DNA from: Streptomyces sp. PT12 | GTDB taxonomy: Bacteria; Actinomycetota; Actinomycetes; Streptomycetales; Streptomycetaceae | Direction: 5' to 3' | NCBI RefSeq assembly: GCF_003311645.1 | Contig: NZ_QEST01000096.1 | Span: forward strand, 158,206-222,205 | Length of the DNA: 64,000 nucleotides | Part shown: piece after piece, positions 44,068-53,274 of the stretch | Layout: the number at the start of each line of letters is the position of its first letter | Position numbering within the stretch: the stretch's first letter is position 1 | Position numbers and translations under genes: made by a program | The notes under the pieces: generated by a model | Database searches by the model: none | The model's input: the letters and a program-made list of their open reading frames with translations, nothing else | Told to the model about the DNA's origin: nothing

Positions 44068-45640
44068 ACGACAGCGTCATCGGCAGCCCCTGCGACCCGA
44101 AGCCCATCGGGACCACGACGCCGGGGAAGCCGACCGAGCTGTACCCGGCGAACGTCGACGGCCTGGGGCGCGACGACGGCACATGGGTGGGGTCATCGAC
44201 GCTGTAGACGGGGTTGCGGATCGGCGAGGCGAAGCTGCTCTCGTACGGGAACACCATCGCGTCAAGCCGGTGCCGGTCGAACATCGCCAGCTTCAGCCGC
44301 GTCGCCTCGGGGAGAACGCGCCGCGTCAGGTCGCGGTACTCGGGCGCGTCGGTCGACGTGGTCAGCGACGTCGTCAGCAGCTCGAGCACGCTGTCCTCGA
44401 CCGGCAGCGGCGACGCGTTGACCTCCGTCTCGTAGATGTGGACGAACTCCTCGATAGTTTTGGGCACTTCGGGGCCCAGCGTGGCCAGGTAGCCCTCCCA
44501 GTCCTCCCTGAAGCGGTAGTCGGCGATGTCCCTGATGTTCGCGCCGCCGCCCGTGATGTAGAACTCGACGAACTCGGGGTCGAGCGTGATGTCGACCAGC
44601 CGCGCGCCCAGCGAGCGCAGCGTGTCGAGGGCGTCCTCGGCCAGCGCGTCGATCTCCGGGTCGCCGCCGAAGAAGTCGCGCACCACGCCGAGCCGGGCCC
44701 CGCGCAGCGAGCGCCTGCGCAGATAGCGGGTGAAGTCCAGGTCGCCGCGCGCCGCCTTGCGCCGCAGCGGGCCGGGGTGATCGCCGTATACCTCGACGCT
44801 CAGCGGATCCGCGGGGTCGAGGCCCGCGACGGCGCTGAACAGGAGCGCGGTGTCGGTGACCGTGCGCGCCATGGGCCCCGCGGTGTCGAACGTCAGGTTC
44901 TTGGGCGCGATGCCGTCGCGGCTGATGAGGCCCGTGGTGGGCCGCAGCCCGACGAGGCCGCAGAACGACGCGGGGCCGCGCACGGAGGTGCTGGTGTCGG
45001 TGCCGATGGCGAGCACGGCGAGGTTGGCGGCGATCGCCGCGCCCGAACCCGCGCTGGAGCCACCGGTGTTGCGCTTGGCGTTGTACGGGTTGACGACCTG
45101 CCCGTCGATGGTGTTGTAGCTGCCGCCCGCGAACTCCCCCATCGACGCCTTGCCCAGGATCAACGCGCCCTGCCGCCGCAGCGCGCGGGCGATGAAGGCG
45201 TCGTCGGGGGGCACCGAGTCCCTGAGGATCACCGAGCCGTTGCTCGTGGCCATGTCGTGGGTGTCGACGTTGTCCTTGAGCAGCACGGGGATCCCGTGCA
45301 GGGGGCCGCGCCGCCCGCGCCGTCGGCGTTCGCGGTCCAACTCCTCGGCGGCGCGGAGGGCTTGGGGGTTGACGGTGGTGATCGAGTTGAGGCGGTCGTC
45401 GCCGTCCTCGTGCGCGGCGATCCGCGCGAGATACATCTCGGTCAGCTCCACGCAGGTCAGCTCGCGGGCGTCGTAGGCCGCCGAGATGTCGGCGACCGTC
45501 GCCTCCTCGATGTCGAAACGCGGCCCCTGGCGACGCCGGGTCGGGGAGCCGCCCCGGGCGAAGGCCCCCGTCGCCGTTCCCGCGGTCAGGCCCACGGCCC
45601 CCGCCCCGGCGATGAAGCCGCGCCTTCCACATCCATTCAT
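43973..45640 (-). CDS. Secreted amidase signature family enzyme (Tat signal)
   Basis: A 555-aa amidase. The catalytic triad is visible: Lys122 (L-L-K-D-N-V-D), the cis-Ser in G-G-S-S-A-G-S-G-A (193-201) and nucleophile Ser219 in G-T-D-T-S-T-S-V-R. The N-terminus M-N-G-C-G-R-R-G-F-I-A-G-A-G is a twin-arginine signal, so the enzyme is exported folded. Substrate unknown. The ATG at 45640 has an AGGAGAGG box. It is a monocistronic gene that ends inside the TetR gene region. Confidence 0.92.
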   Translation of the reverse strand: MNGCGRRGFIAGAGAVGLTAGTATGAFARGGSPTRRRQGPRFDIEEATVADISAAYDARELTCVELTEMYLARIAAHEDGDDRLNSITTVNPQALRAAEELDRERRRRGRRGPLHGIPVLLKDNVDTHDMATSNGSVILRDSVPPDDAFIARALRRQGALILGKASMGEFAGGSYNTIDGQVVNPYNAKRNTGGSSAGSGAAIAANLAVLAIGTDTSTSVRGPASFCGLVGLRPTTGLISRDGIAPKNLTFDTAGPMARTVTDTALLFSAVAGLDPADPLSVEVYGDHPGPLRRKAARGDLDFTRYLRRRSLRGARLGVVRDFFGGDPEIDALAEDALDTLRSLGARLVDITLDPEFVEFYITGGGANIRDIADYRFREDWEGYLATLGPEVPKTIEEFVHIYETEVNASPLPVEDSVLELLTTSLTTSTDAPEYRDLTRRVLPEATRLKLAMFDRHRLDAMVFPYESSFASPIRNPVYSVDDPTHVPSSRPRPSTFAGYSSVGFPGVVVPMGFGSQGLPMTLSFMGRPYSDGRLLGYAYDYEQESRWRKARKAR

Positions 45641-45922
45641 GTGCGGTGTCCTCTCCTGTGCCGACCAGGTCCTTCACCGATCAGGGACGCGTGCGGGCGC
45701 GTGGCAACAAAGCGAGAGAGAAGGGGAGTTCGAGGAAGGGGCGCCGAGAGGTCAGGCGCCGCGGCCCGGTAACTGCATGATGCGCCTTTCCATGGGCGGC
45801 TTCACCACCGGCTCACCACTGTGGCCCTCGCGCCCCGTGCGCACCACTCCGCGCGTGTTACGACTGGGGGGAATGTATGTTAAACACCTCACCGTGGACC
45901 CCGCCCCGGGGGTTCCGCGTTC

Positions 45923-45941
45923 TTAGGTATGCCTTACCTTA
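45923..45941 (+). promoter_or_regulatory. Iron box (DmdR/IdeR-type operator)
   Basis: TTAGGTATGCCTTACCTTA is close to the actinobacterial iron-box consensus (TTAGGTTAGGCTNNCCTAA). It ends directly at the start of the ABC ATPase gene and overlaps a possible -10 (TAGGTAT), so the iron-loaded repressor would block transcription when iron is plentiful. Confidence 0.8.
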
Positions 45942-46775
45942 GTGCGCGTGACAGTGAACTCAGTGGCCGCCGATGCGGCGATGCGGGCCGAGGGCGTCCG
46001 GGCGGGCTACCGCGGCGCGGCCGTCGTGGACGACGCCTCGGTCCGGCTCGTCGCCGGGCGCGTGACCGCGCTCATCGGCCCCAACGGCAGTGGCAAATCG
46101 ACGCTGTTGCGCACAATGGCGGCGCTCCACCCGGCGATGGCGGGGCGGATCGAGCTCGCGGGCGACGTGGCCGTGCGCGACCTCGCCCCCCGCGACCTGG
46201 CCCGGCGCGTCACCCTCCTGTCACAGGCCCGGCCCACCCCTGGCGGGGTGACCGTGCGCGAGGTCGTCGAGTACGGCCGCCATCCGCACCGCCCGCGCTG
46301 GGGCTCGGGTGACGCCGAGGGGCCCGAAGTGGTCGCGCGCGTCATGGAGATGACCGGTGTCACCGAGCTGGCGCTCCGCCCGGTCGACAGCCTCTCCGGC
46401 GGCCAGCTGCAACGCGTGTGGCTGGCCAGCTGCCTCGCCCAGGACACGCCCGTGCTGCTGCTCGACGAGCCGACGACGTTCCTCGACCTGCGCTACCAGG
46501 TCGAACTCCTGGACATCGTCCGCGACTTGGCCGACCGCGAGGGCATCGCCGTCGGCCTTGTCCTCCATGACCTCGACCAGGCCGCCGCGGTGGCCGACGA
46601 GGTCGTGCTGCTCGTCGAGGGGCGGGTCGCCGCCGCGGGGCCGCCCGCCGAGGTCATGACCGCGGAGCTGCTCAGCCCCGCGTACGGCATCGACGTCGAC
46701 GTCCACCACGACCCCGCGTCGGGGCTCATCCACACCAGGGCCAGGGCCCGCCACCACGGCCGCCTCGGCGCCTGA
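45942..46775 (+). CDS. Iron-siderophore ABC transporter, ATP-binding protein (FepC-like)
   Basis: A 277-aa ATPase. Walker A is G-P-N-G-S-G-K-S-T at 46-54, the signature L-S-G-G-Q-L-Q-R-V near 150 and Walker B L-L-L-D-E-P-T-T near 170; the C-terminus matches the FecE/FepC subfamily. It powers import of ferric siderophores through the permease encoded two genes on. Starts at GTG 45942 or 45948 directly after the iron box with no clear ribosome binding site, so the mRNA may be leaderless. First gene of a three-gene operon. Confidence 0.93.
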   Translation: MRVTVNSVAADAAMRAEGVRAGYRGAAVVDDASVRLVAGRVTALIGPNGSGKSTLLRTMAALHPAMAGRIELAGDVAVRDLAPRDLARRVTLLSQARPTPGGVTVREVVEYGRHPHRPRWGSGDAEGPEVVARVMEMTGVTELALRPVDSLSGGQLQRVWLASCLAQDTPVLLLDEPTTFLDLRYQVELLDIVRDLADREGIAVGLVLHDLDQAAAVADEVVLLVEGRVAAAGPPAEVMTAELLSPAYGIDVDVHHDPASGLIHTRARARHHGRLGA

Positions 46776-46839
46776 CCGCGCGCCGCGCCCCGCGGCCGCG
46801 CTCCCGCGTTCGCGCCAACCACCCACGAAGGAACCTCCG

Positions 46840-47826
46840 TTGAGACACACGACCGCCTCCGTCCTGTCCGCCGTCGCCCTCGCGGCGACGCTCGCCGCGT
46901 GCGGCACGACCGACGACCCCGCCGACGACGACGAGGCCCCCGAGTCGTCCGCCGAGCCCATCACCCTCACCGACGCGCGCGGCGAGGAGATCACCCTCGA
47001 AGGCCCGGCCGTCAACGTCGCGGGCACCGAGTGGAACGTCATCGAGTACCTGATCTCGCTCGGGGTCCAGCCCGTCGGCGTCTCCGACATCGAGGGCTTC
47101 GAGAAGTGGAACAACTCCGTCGAACTCTCCCCCGAGGCAACGGACATCGGCACCCGCGGCGAGCCCAGCCTCGACACGCTCGCCACGCTCGACCTCGACG
47201 CGGTCTTCGTCACCGACCAGCTCGTGGAGGGCGCGGTCGAGCAGATCGAGGAGAACACCCCCGTCATCGTCGTGCCGGGCGGCGACGCCGAGGACCCGAT
47301 CGGCCAGATGTGGGACAACCTGGACCTGGTCGCCCAGGCCACCGGCACCGAGGACCGGGCCGCCGGGCTGCGCGAGCAGTTCGACGAGGCCGTGGCGGAC
47401 GGCCGTTCCGCGCTCGCGGAGGCCGGGGCCGAGGGCTCGACCGTGGCGTTCAGCGACGCCTACCAGGCGGGCGAGACGATCACCATCCGCCCGTTCGGCG
47501 AGGGCTCGCTCATCGGCGGCGTGCTGGCCGAGTTGGGCTTCGTCAACGCGTGGGGCACCGTCGAAGGGCTGGAGTTCGACCCGGTCTACGGCCTGGGCGC
47601 CACCGATGTCGAAGGGCTTGCCCAGCTCCCCGACGACTCCGCGTTCTGGTACATCGGCGGGGCGGGCGAGACCGACCCGTTCGCCGAGACGCTCAGCGAC
47701 AACTCCCTGTGGACCTCACTGCCGTTCTCCGCGGACGCGGTCCGACTGCCCGACTCCATCTGGATGTTCGGCGGCCCGGCCTCGATGATCCAGTTCGTCG
47801 ACGCGGCCGTCGAGACCGCGAGCTGA
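46840..47826 (+). CDS. Iron-siderophore ABC transporter, substrate-binding lipoprotein
   Basis: A 328-aa FecB/FhuD-like binding protein. The N-terminus ends in a lipobox (L-A-A-C, Cys21), followed by an acidic linker and a two-lobed domain with G-T-E-W-N-V-I-E-Y-L near the first lobe. It catches ferric siderophores outside the membrane. The start is TTG at 46840 with GAAGGA at a good distance. The siderophore type is unknown; no siderophore synthesis gene is near. Confidence 0.92.
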   Translation: MRHTTASVLSAVALAATLAACGTTDDPADDDEAPESSAEPITLTDARGEEITLEGPAVNVAGTEWNVIEYLISLGVQPVGVSDIEGFEKWNNSVELSPEATDIGTRGEPSLDTLATLDLDAVFVTDQLVEGAVEQIEENTPVIVVPGGDAEDPIGQMWDNLDLVAQATGTEDRAAGLREQFDEAVADGRSALAEAGAEGSTVAFSDAYQAGETITIRPFGEGSLIGGVLAELGFVNAWGTVEGLEFDPVYGLGATDVEGLAQLPDDSAFWYIGGAGETDPFAETLSDNSLWTSLPFSADAVRLPDSIWMFGGPASMIQFVDAAVETAS

Positions 47827-47833
47827 CACCGCG

Positions 47834-49930
47834 ATGGCGATCGGTACGCTCACCCAACAGCCCACCCGGCGCGGGGCGTTGCCGCCGACCGGCCAACGGC
47901 CCCCGTCCGGGCGGCTGTTCGCGCTGACCGGGGCCCTGCTCGTCCTCCTGGTGCTGCTCGCGGCGGTGCATCTGGTGCAGGGCACCGCCGCGGTGGGCGT
48001 CGCCGACCTCGTGTCGTGGGCCCTGCGGCGCGAATCAGGGCTCGAGGCCGCCGTCGTCGTCGAGTCCCGCATCCCCCGGCTCGCCGCGGCGCTCGCGGTC
48101 GGCGTCGCGCTCGGCGCCGCGGGCTGCGTCCTCCAGTCGATCTCCCGCAACCCCGTGGCGTCCCCCGACATCCTCGCGGTCAACAACGGCGCCCACTTCG
48201 CGCTGGTCGCCGCCTCCGTCGCCGGGTGGTCGCTGCCGTTCGTGGGCGACATCGCGCTGGCGTTCGCCGGAGGGCTGCTGGCCTCGGCGGTGGTGATCGC
48301 GCTCACCGGCACCGAGTACGGCACGATGCGGCTCGTGCTCGGCGGCACGGCCGTCTCGCTCGCGCTCGCCTCGCTCACGACGTCCCTGCTCATCCTGCGC
48401 CCCGAGGAGGGCACGGGCCTATACGCATGGGCGTCGGGCTCGTTGAGCCAGAACGGCTTCGGCACCCTGCGGCTCATGGCCCCGTTCGTCGTGGCGAGCG
48501 TGGCCGCGCTGCTGGTGCTCGGCAGGCGCCTCGACGTCATGATGCTCGGCGACGACGAGGCGAGGGCGCTCGGGATCCCCGTACGGCGCACGCAGCTCAC
48601 CGTGCTCCTGGTGACCGTGCTGATGTCCGCCGCCGCGGTCGCCGCCACGGGGCCGATCGGCTTCGTGGGCCTGGCCGCGCCCGCCCTTGCCCGCCTGCTC
48701 GTGCCCTATGTCCCCGGGCTGCACCGGCACCGGGCGCTCGTGCCGGTCTCCGCGCTCATGGGCGTCGTGGTGGTGCTGGGCGCGGACGTCGCGCTGCGCG
48801 CCGCCATGGGGGCGCAGACCGCGGTGCGCGTTCCCACGGGCGCGGTCACGTCGCTGCTCGGCGGCGTCCTCATGGTCGCGCTCGCGCTGCGGCTGCGCGC
48901 GGCGCCGATCGGCGGCGCGGGTGCGTCGCTGGAGGTCCGCGGCACGGGCGTGCGCCGGCGCGCGCTGCTGGCGGCGGCGGTGGCGGCTGTGCTGTTCGGG
49001 CTGGCCGCCGCGGCGGCGCTCGCGGGCGACCGCTCCCTGCTGGTCGGCGACCTGCTGCTGTGGGCGCGCGGCGAGGCGGGCCCGCTGGTCAACACCGTGC
49101 TCAGCACCCGGATCCCGCGCGTGGTCGCGGCCCTGCTCGCGGGCGTCGCGCTCGCCGTGGCCGGGGCGACGATCCAGGCCGTCACGCGCAACCCCCTCGC
49201 CGACCCCAGCGTCATCGGCGTCGCGGGCGGCGCGTCCGTCGGCGCCGTGCTCGTGGTGACCTACGCCCCGCTCGCGGGCTTCTGGGCGCTCACCGGCTCG
49301 GCGGGCGCGGGCGCGGCCGTCGCCGCCGCGGTCATCTTCGCGCTCTCGGCGCGCGGCGGCTTCGCCTCCGACCGGCTCGTGCTCGTGGGCGTCGGCGTCT
49401 CGTATGTGACAACGGCGCTGGTGACGACGTTGATCGTGGCCACCGACCCGTTCAGCGCGGCCAAGGCCCTGACGTGGCTCTCGGGTTCGACCTACGGCCG
49501 CGCTTACGAGCACCTGCTGCCGCTCAGCCTGGTGTGCCTCGTCGTCGTCCCGCTCGCGTGGGCGGGCCACCGCTACCTCGACCTGATCTCGATCGACGAG
49601 GACACCCCGCGCGTCCTCGGCCTGAACGTGCCAAGGACCCGGCTCGCCCTGCTGGCGTGCGGCGTGGTGCTGACGGGGACCGCGGTCGCCGCGATCGGCA
49701 TGATCGGCTTCGTCGGCCTGGTCGCCCCGCACGCGGCCCGCACGCTCCTGGGGCGCCGCCACCGCTGGGTGATCCCGGTCGCGGCCCTGCTCGGCGGCGC
49801 GCTGGTCGTCCTGGCCGACCTGCTGGGCCGCGCGGTGATCGCCCCCGACCAACTCCCCGCGGGCCTGCTCACCGCGGTGATCGGCACGCCCTACTTCCTG
49901 TGGCTCCTGCACCGCACGAGGCCAGCGTGA
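47834..49930 (+). CDS. Iron-siderophore ABC permease, fused double FecCD (FhuB-like)
   Basis: A 698-aa permease made of two FecCD domains in one chain, about 340 residues each. Both halves carry the family landmarks: S-R-I-P-R-L-A-A-A-L and S-T-R-I-P-R-V-V-A-A-L at the start, and G-F-V-G-L-A-A-P and G-F-V-G-L-V-A-P near the end, which contact the ATPase. Expected 20 membrane helices. Such fusions let one gene supply the full channel. It starts 7 bases after the binding-protein stop. Confidence 0.94.
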   Translation: MAIGTLTQQPTRRGALPPTGQRPPSGRLFALTGALLVLLVLLAAVHLVQGTAAVGVADLVSWALRRESGLEAAVVVESRIPRLAAALAVGVALGAAGCVLQSISRNPVASPDILAVNNGAHFALVAASVAGWSLPFVGDIALAFAGGLLASAVVIALTGTEYGTMRLVLGGTAVSLALASLTTSLLILRPEEGTGLYAWASGSLSQNGFGTLRLMAPFVVASVAALLVLGRRLDVMMLGDDEARALGIPVRRTQLTVLLVTVLMSAAAVAATGPIGFVGLAAPALARLLVPYVPGLHRHRALVPVSALMGVVVVLGADVALRAAMGAQTAVRVPTGAVTSLLGGVLMVALALRLRAAPIGGAGASLEVRGTGVRRRALLAAAVAAVLFGLAAAAALAGDRSLLVGDLLLWARGEAGPLVNTVLSTRIPRVVAALLAGVALAVAGATIQAVTRNPLADPSVIGVAGGASVGAVLVVTYAPLAGFWALTGSAGAGAAVAAAVIFALSARGGFASDRLVLVGVGVSYVTTALVTTLIVATDPFSAAKALTWLSGSTYGRAYEHLLPLSLVCLVVVPLAWAGHRYLDLISIDEDTPRVLGLNVPRTRLALLACGVVLTGTAVAAIGMIGFVGLVAPHAARTLLGRRHRWVIPVAALLGGALVVLADLLGRAVIAPDQLPAGLLTAVIGTPYFLWLLHRTRPA

Positions 49931-50025
49931 ACGGGGGCAGCGTGAACGGGGGCAGCGTGAACGGGGCGGGATGAACGGGGCGGGATGAACGGGGCGGGAT
50001 GAACGGGGTGGGATGAACGGGGTGG
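49927..50025. repeat. Tandem repeats (15-bp then 14-bp units) at the 3' end of the permease gene
   Basis: Two copies of gtgaacgggggcagc are followed by a run of gatgaacggggcgg-type units to 50025, so the period slips from 15 to 14 bp. The array begins inside the permease stop codon. It marks the boundary before the low G+C island. Confidence 0.85.
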
Positions 50026-50040
50026 ATTCGGCGCCGGAAA

Positions 50041-50518
50041 TGTCCCGCAGTGCTGTCCGTCCCGGCCCACGTCGGTCCCGTGGAGACGGGCGTGCGGTGG
50101 GCAGCAGGGGCGGCGGACGAGTCGGCCTCTACGCCGGGTATTCCTGGAGCACCTTTCTGACCCGCGGCTTTCCGGGATCGGACCGGCTGTGACCTGCTAG
50201 GACGGGTTGCAGAGGCGATCGGAGGCAGTCAGAGGAAACCTCTCTGATTCGCCCCCGACTCGACCCGAGCTGCTCGGAGCCAGTCAGAGGCAATCACCCT
50301 CTGTCTGGCCCCGATCGGCCGAGGTCGGGGCGGTGTTGGACGAGTCAGGATTCCTCAGGCCGCACTCCGAGTCGATCTCGGTCGAGCCGCGATGGGGACG
50401 CCTGCCTCCGCTGAGGAGCCAGGCATACGAATGCCTCCAGGACGGCCATCCTGGAGGCTTCGCCTGGCACCGATTGGAGGTCGGTTCCGGACACCACCCG
50501 TGGTTTTAGCGGGCCGGG
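50041..50518. other. Gene-free stretch with direct repeats and hairpins at the left edge of the defence island
   Basis: Two near-identical 18-bp segments (50221-50238 and 50276-50293) share CAGTCAGAGG. Each begins a hairpin: TCAGAG...CTCTGA and CAGTCAGAGG...CCTCTGTCTG. Such an arrangement near a rep-like gene could be iterons, an att site or regulatory sites. No convincing coding frame is seen. Confidence 0.5.
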
Positions 50519-52027
50519 GTGGCGTCCACGTCCTTGCGAGACGACCCCACAGTGCCACACCACACCCACCAGGCAGACCCATCCCGACGGACATTTCACC
50601 CGAGCGAGCGACTGGGGCTTCACCGGCTGCCCCGAGCCGCGGCTGACCTTGTCCTGCTCGGAGACCTCACCGGCCGCTACTCGGCTGGAAGCTACAGAAA
50701 GCTCGGCTCCGACAGCCGAACCGTGGTCCCGCGCGAGGACCGGCAGGGTGCGGCCGAGCACGGGCACCGGATCACGGCGGCCATCGCCTGCCACGTCGCC
50801 CGCGCTGGCGGAACCGTTGATGAGCTGACTCGGCTGCTGCTCAACCCCGACCACGAGGGTGGTCGGCACGCCCGGCACATCGCGCTGCGCTCTGGGCAGG
50901 CGCGCGCCCTGGACTACATCCGTCGGGTGTGGGCCAGCGCCTCGGCAGTGGTGAGCAATACGCGAGTCCTGGATTCGCGTCAGCGGGCGTACGAGGTTTT
51001 CGCCGCGATGCGGGACCGGATCGAAACGACGCCCTGGCGCGGGGAGCGGGGGCGGGCCGCACTGCGGGTGCTGCGGGCGCATCTGACCTTCGCCGAGATC
51101 GCCGGCGGGCCCCTGCACCACGCCAGTGAGCGGCAGACCGCTGAGGAAGCAGGCGTCTCCCGGACGACACTCCGAACCGTCTACGAGACGGTCCTCAAGC
51201 CACAAGGTTGGCTGCGCCGCCTGCGAGTCGGCCATGGCCGGGAGGGCTCCACCTGGTACCTCGCCGACGGCAACGCCCACGCTTCGCTGTCTCGTTTCCG
51301 GACCACTCAGTACCCCCCCGACCCGGCACTTGAGGAGTGGCCCACCCCTGAGACACGGGCGACGGCCGATATCGATTCCACCGTCATCGGCCATCTGATG
51401 GGCCACGACGCCTTCGCCCACCACGGCCTCGGCAGCTCCGCCCTCATGATCATCGGCGCGCTGCACGCCCGGCCCGCCCAGACCATCAACGAGCTCGTCG
51501 GCTCGGCATCGGTGTCCCGAGCCACCGCCTACCGGGCCTTGCGTCGCCTGGCCGACCACGGTCTGGTGCACCACAGCGGAGAGACCTCGAGCCTCGCGCC
51601 TCGCGCGCTGGAGGGCTTCGGTACCAGCCTTCCGGATGCGGTTCCCGGACCGACTGCGCACCCGGCACAGGGCTGGGACGCGGTCGCCCAGCAATACGGC
51701 ACCGCGGGCGTCGCGACCCGACGCAAGCCGCTGCACGCGGCCGAGCGCGCAGCGTACCGGGAGGCGCTGGACCGGCTTGCGGAGCACCGCAGCAAGGCCG
51801 TGGTGATCGTCCGCGACGGCCGCCAGATCCTGATCCCAGCACCTCGCCCCGACGAGATCCCCTCTGCCTGGCACGCCCCGCGCGGGCGCGTGATCGACCC
51901 GGTCACGGGCCGCCCTGACGCCGACTGGCGCGTGGCCACCGACGGTCGGCTGATCCTCATCACCCCATCGGACCAGCGCAGTTACGACGAGCTGGCCGCC
52001 GCCCATGCCGAAGCCCTCAGCGAATAG
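50519..52027 (+). CDS. Plasmid-type replication/regulatory protein with winged helix
   Basis: A 502-aa product. The middle third has two HTH-like segments: R-Q-T-A-E-E-A-G-V-S-R-T-T-L-R and a winged helix T-I-N-E-L-V-G-S-A-S-V-S-R-A-T-A-Y-R-A-L. The first 100 residues and the last 100 look like soluble, charged domains. Proteins of this build are carried by Streptomyces plasmids next to parA genes. The start at the GTG 50519 has no strong ribosome binding site. G+C is lower than in the flanking ABC operon. A rep function is inferred from place and HTH only. Confidence 0.6.
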   Translation: MASTSLRDDPTVPHHTHQADPSRRTFHPSERLGLHRLPRAAADLVLLGDLTGRYSAGSYRKLGSDSRTVVPREDRQGAAEHGHRITAAIACHVARAGGTVDELTRLLLNPDHEGGRHARHIALRSGQARALDYIRRVWASASAVVSNTRVLDSRQRAYEVFAAMRDRIETTPWRGERGRAALRVLRAHLTFAEIAGGPLHHASERQTAEEAGVSRTTLRTVYETVLKPQGWLRRLRVGHGREGSTWYLADGNAHASLSRFRTTQYPPDPALEEWPTPETRATADIDSTVIGHLMGHDAFAHHGLGSSALMIIGALHARPAQTINELVGSASVSRATAYRALRRLADHGLVHHSGETSSLAPRALEGFGTSLPDAVPGPTAHPAQGWDAVAQQYGTAGVATRRKPLHAAERAAYREALDRLAEHRSKAVVIVRDGRQILIPAPRPDEIPSAWHAPRGRVIDPVTGRPDADWRVATDGRLILITPSDQRSYDELAAAHAEALSE

Positions 52028-52038
52028 GAGTCCGCCGC

Positions 52039-53274
52039 GTGAACCCAGAGCCCCCAGTCACATCCGATGCGAGCGAGGCCGTGACGGCCGAGGCCCTGCG
52101 CAAGCAGTACGAGTCCGGCGCCACGGTCGAAGAACTCGTCGCCGCCAGCGGGCTGTCGTACGGCACGGTTCTCAACCGGCTGCACGACGCCGGGACCGAG
52201 ATGCGCACGTCGTGGCAGACCCGCCGCATGCGCCAGGCCCCTCAGGCACGCCAACGCCTCGCAGCGCATCTCCGCACCCTGTACGAGGAGCACGGCGCGC
52301 CCCTTACCGAGCTTGCCGCGGCTGCGCAAGGGACGAGGCGTGCTGCCCGAAGCCTGCTGATCGAGGCCGGCGGCAGCGTGCGCACCACGCAGCAGACGCT
52401 GCGGATGCGCGCCGCAGCTCGGGCTGCTGACCGGCAGAAGCTCGCGCTGTCCCTTCGAGCGCACTATGAGGCTGGCGCCACAGTCCCGGACCTTGCTAAG
52501 GGGTGCAACTACTCGGTCGCCACCGTGTACCGGCTCCTGCACCAGGCGGGCACCCGCATGCGGCCCAAGCACAACCACGGCCCGGCCCGCACCCCCGAGG
52601 AAGCGGTCATGAGCGCGCCCGCAGGTGTTCACGGCTGGGCCCCGCAGAACAAGGGACCGACGGTGCGCCATCCCAAACACGGCACGGCAGCACGGGCCCC
52701 GCCGCCGTCGGCCGACACCCGCCGCCGAACGTCGGCCTTCTCGGCGACGCACATACGACAAGGCACCTTTCCAGTTTCAGGAGATCAAGTACCCGTGAAC
52801 GAGAACACCCGTCACAAGACCCTGGCCGCGGCCACAGAACACGTCTCGGACGCGTTCGTGATCGTCGTCGGCATGCTCAAGGGCGGCACCGGCAAGACCA
52901 CCTCGGCCTGGTTCATCACCCTCTACTACGCCGTCGTCCTCGACCTGCCGACACTGCTGCTGGACGCAGACGCGACCAGCCAGTCCGCCTACGACTGGTT
53001 CAAGGTCGCCCCAGGCCGCCGGCTTCGAGATCCCGGCCAACCTGGTGGTCGAGCGGTACCCGTTCGACGACATCGCCGAGTACATCCGTGCAAGCGGTCC
53101 GAGTTCGGCGCGATCGTGGTCGACGCTGGCGGCGGCAGCGCCCGTCTCTTCCAGGAACAGAGTACTCAGCCGACGAGCGCAGTGGCGGCCTCAAGTACTT
53201 CCTCAGCTCTTTCGTGCAGTACCTCTCTCACGAGCCACCGGCATCCGGGGCCCGGAGATCCTACTGATGGATGA
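52039..53274 (+). CDS. Multi-HTH DNA-binding protein, run-on into a broken parA
   Basis: The first 180 residues contain three successive helix-turn-helix repeats (for example Y-E-S-G-A-T-V-E-E-L-V-A-A-S-G-L-S-Y-G-T and Y-E-A-G-A-T-V-P-D-L-A-K). Then the text becomes low-complexity, and from 52797 it continues in the frame of a parA. The GTG at 52039 has AGGAG. The HTH gene has probably lost its own stop near 52600 by a small indel. The HTH repeats resemble resolvase-type DNA-binding arrays carried by plasmids; the function is not known. Confidence 0.65.
   Translation: MNPEPPVTSDASEAVTAEALRKQYESGATVEELVAASGLSYGTVLNRLHDAGTEMRTSWQTRRMRQAPQARQRLAAHLRTLYEEHGAPLTELAAAAQGTRRAARSLLIEAGGSVRTTQQTLRMRAAARAADRQKLALSLRAHYEAGATVPDLAKGCNYSVATVYRLLHQAGTRMRPKHNHGPARTPEEAVMSAPAGVHGWAPQNKGPTVRHPKHGTAARAPPPSADTRRRTSAFSATHIRQGTFPVSGDQVPVNENTRHKTLAAATEHVSDAFVIVVGMLKGGTGKTTSAWFITLYYAVVLDLPTLLLDADATSQSAYDWFKVAPGRRLRDPGQPGGRAVPVRRHRRVHPCKRSEFGAIVVDAGGGSARLFQEQSTQPTSAVAASSTSSALSCSTSLTSHRHPGPGDPTDG
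52797..53165 (+). pseudogene. parA-like ATPase fragment with two frameshifts
   Basis: It begins V-N-E-N-T-R-H-K-T and includes the deviant Walker A G-M-L-K-G-G-T-G-K-T-T and L-L-L-D-A-D. A +1 shift near 53007 moves the reading frame, which continues A-G-F-E-I-P-A-N-L-V-V-E-R-Y-P, and a compensating shift near 53092 returns it to E-F-G-A-I-V-V-D-A-G-G-G. It is cut off after L-F-Q-E-Q, at which point a different gene begins. A broken partition gene. Confidence 0.7.

Noticed and set aside
45777-45926. A 49-codon frame just before the iron box
   Set aside because: No ribosome binding site or recognised family, and it ends inside the iron box; treated as chance.
50207-50509. A 100-codon plus-strand frame in the gap before the rep-like gene
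   Set aside because: It covers the direct repeats and hairpins and has no coherent protein character.
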